Source: an uncultured Clostridia bacterium (lineage in GTDB: Bacteria > Bacillota > Clostridia > Christensenellales > UBA1242). Taken from it: DNA of 5,435 bases. The notes beneath the pieces are model-generated. The model saw only the letters and a program-made list of their open reading frames with translations. It was not told where the DNA came from and did no database searches. The stretch covers positions 1-5,435 of the forward strand of contig CAMOCI010000055.1 in the NCBI GenBank assembly GCA_946610635.1, in the 5' to 3' direction. Made by a program: the position numbers and the translations under genes. Positions 3,696 through 5,435 of the stretch are shown in pieces. Position 1 is the stretch's first letter. Each line of letters begins with the position of its first letter.

Positions 3696-5435
3696 GGTTT
3701 TTCTTGCTTTATTTGCTTTTTATTTGATGACTTTACTGCCATGCTTAAAATATCATCTTTACTTAACACTTTACTTTTTGTATTACTATTTTTAATTTTA
3801 GACTTTTTGTTTGCCATTTTTTCTTGTGTGGTTTCGCTAATCACTTCTTCTTGTCCATCAAGATACACTACTTTTTTAGGTTTCTTCCTAATTTTTTCGG
3901 CAAGCATAACAAAGTAAACAATTAGTGCAAAAACTGCTAGTGATGCCATAACGTATAATGCATATTCTATATATGACCTTGATTTATTAATAACTCTCCC
4001 ACGTGGGCCCATAACATCAAAAATTCCATCATATTTAAAATTTGACGCATCTCTTTCTGTCCAAATATTTGTAATTGAACAATAATTATAGTCAAAGATT
4101 CCATTAAACTGACTACGCAATGTTCCTGTTGGTACAGAATAATATAAATGTTCACAATCAATGCTGTTTGTTAGTTTATAATATGCCTCGGCATAATGGA
4201 TACATTCATCTTTTTCAACTATTTTATTGTTTACAAAATAACTCATTAATGCTAAATCCATAGCATTAGATATTAAATAAGGTTCTGTACTTGTACCTCT
4301 ACCTACCAACTCACTAATTTCCAAATGTTCCCACCAAGTATTTGTTACAAACTCAACTTTAAAAGTTAAATTTTCTGTTACATTACTAATTCTAAATTTG
4401 GATGCTTTTTCGTCATCATCATCACTAAGTGGCACACTTTCAAAAATATTTTCCGTAACAAACTCATTTTGTCCTAATAATTCATAAGATTTTAAAAATC
4501 TCATTTCGTCATTTGGAGTTAAAGTTAAAGTAATACTATTACCAAATTCAATTTTGTAGAAATCGTCTTCGCCATCAATATCTGCTGTAATTTTACCATT
4601 TAAAGTATTCCAATTAATATTAAAGCTAAATTCTTTTATTCCATATATAGCCATTATTTTTAAATCTGCAACCACATTAGATATTCTTAAAGTATATATT
4701 TTTGTATCTTTGTTGTAGTTTTGTATAATGTTAAGTTCTTGCAATTTTTCTGCACTTATTTCCGTGCCATTTTTATTTGTAATATTCCACTTTTTAAATT
4801 CATACTTTTTTGAATAGTCTTGTAATAATCTTGTTTGGTAGGTAATATATGAATTTATATCTACTGTTCTAAATAAATCTAAATTATCAAAACTTTCAAA
4901 CTCATAAGCAATTTGTGCAATCTTTGTAAGCCTGCCATCAATACTCACGCTATTTATGTAAGTGCTTAAATCATATGTTTTTATAAATCTAACATATATA
5001 TTTAAATTAGAATAAACTTCTTTTACTAAAAAATTATTAAATTTATCTAATTCCGTAAATTCAAGATAACCACTAACTACACCTGCTTCATCAAATACAT
5101 TAATACTATCAAATCTATAACCATTTTGCACAACAACATGCAAATCAATATCACAATTAAAATATATGTTATTTATTTTTTTGTTAAACTCATCTGTTTC
5201 TATAAACACATAATCATTTGCATTTAATGTAACATTACCGCCCTTGTTGTTTGATGCGCTATCATCAGCACCATAGTAAATATTAAATGTAAAATAATCT
5301 CTTTCGTAATAAATATTAACTATACCATCGTTTATAATACATTCTGCAATAATGACTTTTTGATTTTTTTCATCAATAATCTTTTCTTCTAAAATAAGAT
5401 TATCTATATCACCATCAAAACAATTACCGTTAACA
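3686..5435 (-). CDS. Large surface protein with InlB-like and GLUG-like repeats and a C-terminal membrane anchor (5' truncated)
   Basis: The frame is open to the right edge, giving 582 visible residues; the GTG at 5209 is an internal valine codon, not a start. From the N-terminal side, IVNIYYERDYFTFNIYYG (about 5325-5270) resembles the start of an InlB/Listeria-Bacteroides repeat. Three degenerate beta-rich units follow, ending in VYSNLNIYVRFIK, SNVVADLKIMAIYG and SNVTENLTFKVEFV. The last, with FGNSITLTLTPNDEMRF, fits the divergent InlB B-repeat pattern, but the usual GW is missing. Next comes a GLUG-like stretch (about 4310-4010): GRGTSTEPYLISNAMDLALM, YKLTNSIDC, FNGIFDYNYCSITNIW. One membrane helix (about 3965-3903, YALYVMASLAVFALIVYFVM) is followed by a lysine-rich tail of about 65 residues, presumably cytoplasmic. 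There is no LPXTG motif. The family suggests an exported adhesin or envelope protein; partner and function are unknown. Confidence 0.8.
   Translation of the reverse strand, partial: VNGNCFDGDIDNLILEEKIIDEKNQKVIIAECIINDGIVNIYYERDYFTFNIYYGADDSASNNKGGNVTLNANDYVFIETDEFNKKINNIYFNCDIDLHVVVQNGYRFDSINVFDEAGVVSGYLEFTELDKFNNFLVKEVYSNLNIYVRFIKTYDLSTYINSVSIDGRLTKIAQIAYEFESFDNLDLFRTVDINSYITYQTRLLQDYSKKYEFKKWNITNKNGTEISAEKLQELNIIQNYNKDTKIYTLRISNVVADLKIMAIYGIKEFSFNINWNTLNGKITADIDGEDDFYKIEFGNSITLTLTPNDEMRFLKSYELLGQNEFVTENIFESVPLSDDDDEKASKFRISNVTENLTFKVEFVTNTWWEHLEISELVGRGTSTEPYLISNAMDLALMSYFVNNKIVEKDECIHYAEAYYKLTNSIDCEHLYYSVPTGTLRSQFNGIFDYNYCSITNIWTERDASNFKYDGIFDVMGPRGRVINKSRSYIEYALYVMASLAVFALIVYFVMLAEKIRKKPKKVVYLDGQEEVISETTQEKMANKKSKIKNSNTKSKVLSKDDILSMAVKSSNKKQIKQEKPKS

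Noticed and set aside
1..5435. CRISPR array, insertion sequence, tRNA or rRNA gene
   Set aside because: No regularly spaced direct repeats, transposase motifs, terminal inverted repeats or tRNA-like cloverleaf sequences were seen on either strand.

Overview
The window is strongly AT-rich bacterial DNA with compact genes. Most intergenic gaps hold intrinsic terminators (hairpin plus T-run). Tryptophan is encoded by TGG and no TGA is read through, so the code is standard and this is not a mycoplasma. A Tex-type protein, a QueH-type queuosine enzyme, an RsgI-like extracytoplasmic domain and a surface protein with InlB-like and GLUG-like repeats together suggest an uncultured, low-GC Bacillota/Clostridia-like organism. 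That placement is an inference from gene content; no rRNA or phylogenetic marker was checked.

Layout from left to right. (1) Positions 1-1056, plus strand: the C-terminal half of tex, cut by the left edge, ending in a near-symmetric hairpin that can terminate both converging transcripts. (2) 1194-1850, minus: a 218-residue membrane-anchored protein whose exported part resembles the middle domain of anti-sigma factor RsgI, without the sigma-binding N-terminal domain. (3) 1934-2584, minus: queH, whose terminator overlaps its own stop codon. (4) 2585-2658: a 74-bp divergent promoter region in which both genes have a TATAAT box exactly 6 nt before the ATG and no ribosome binding site, as expected for leaderless mRNAs. 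(5) 2659-3459, plus: a classical short-chain dehydrogenase/reductase with its own terminator. (6) 3460-3685: an intergenic region that holds, on the minus strand, a perfect consensus promoter (TTGACA, 17 nt, TATAAT) followed about 50 nt later by a GC-rich terminator with a GAAA loop. This looks like a free-standing small RNA of about 70 nt. (7) 3686 to the right edge, minus: the C-terminal 582 residues of a large surface protein with degenerate beta-rich repeats, a GLUG-like region, one transmembrane helix and a lysine-rich tail. Its reading frame stays open to the edge.

The genes do not form one pathway. Tex (RNA-binding transcription accessory factor), QueH (tRNA queuosine synthesis) and the SDR are housekeeping or metabolic functions, while the two membrane-anchored proteins face outward. 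The most novel candidates are the predicted small RNA at 3531-3601 and the pair of back-to-back leaderless promoters. A more speculative reading is that the small RNA is antisense to the ribosome binding site of a 56-codon hydrophobic ORF on the plus strand, an arrangement like a type I toxin-antitoxin pair.
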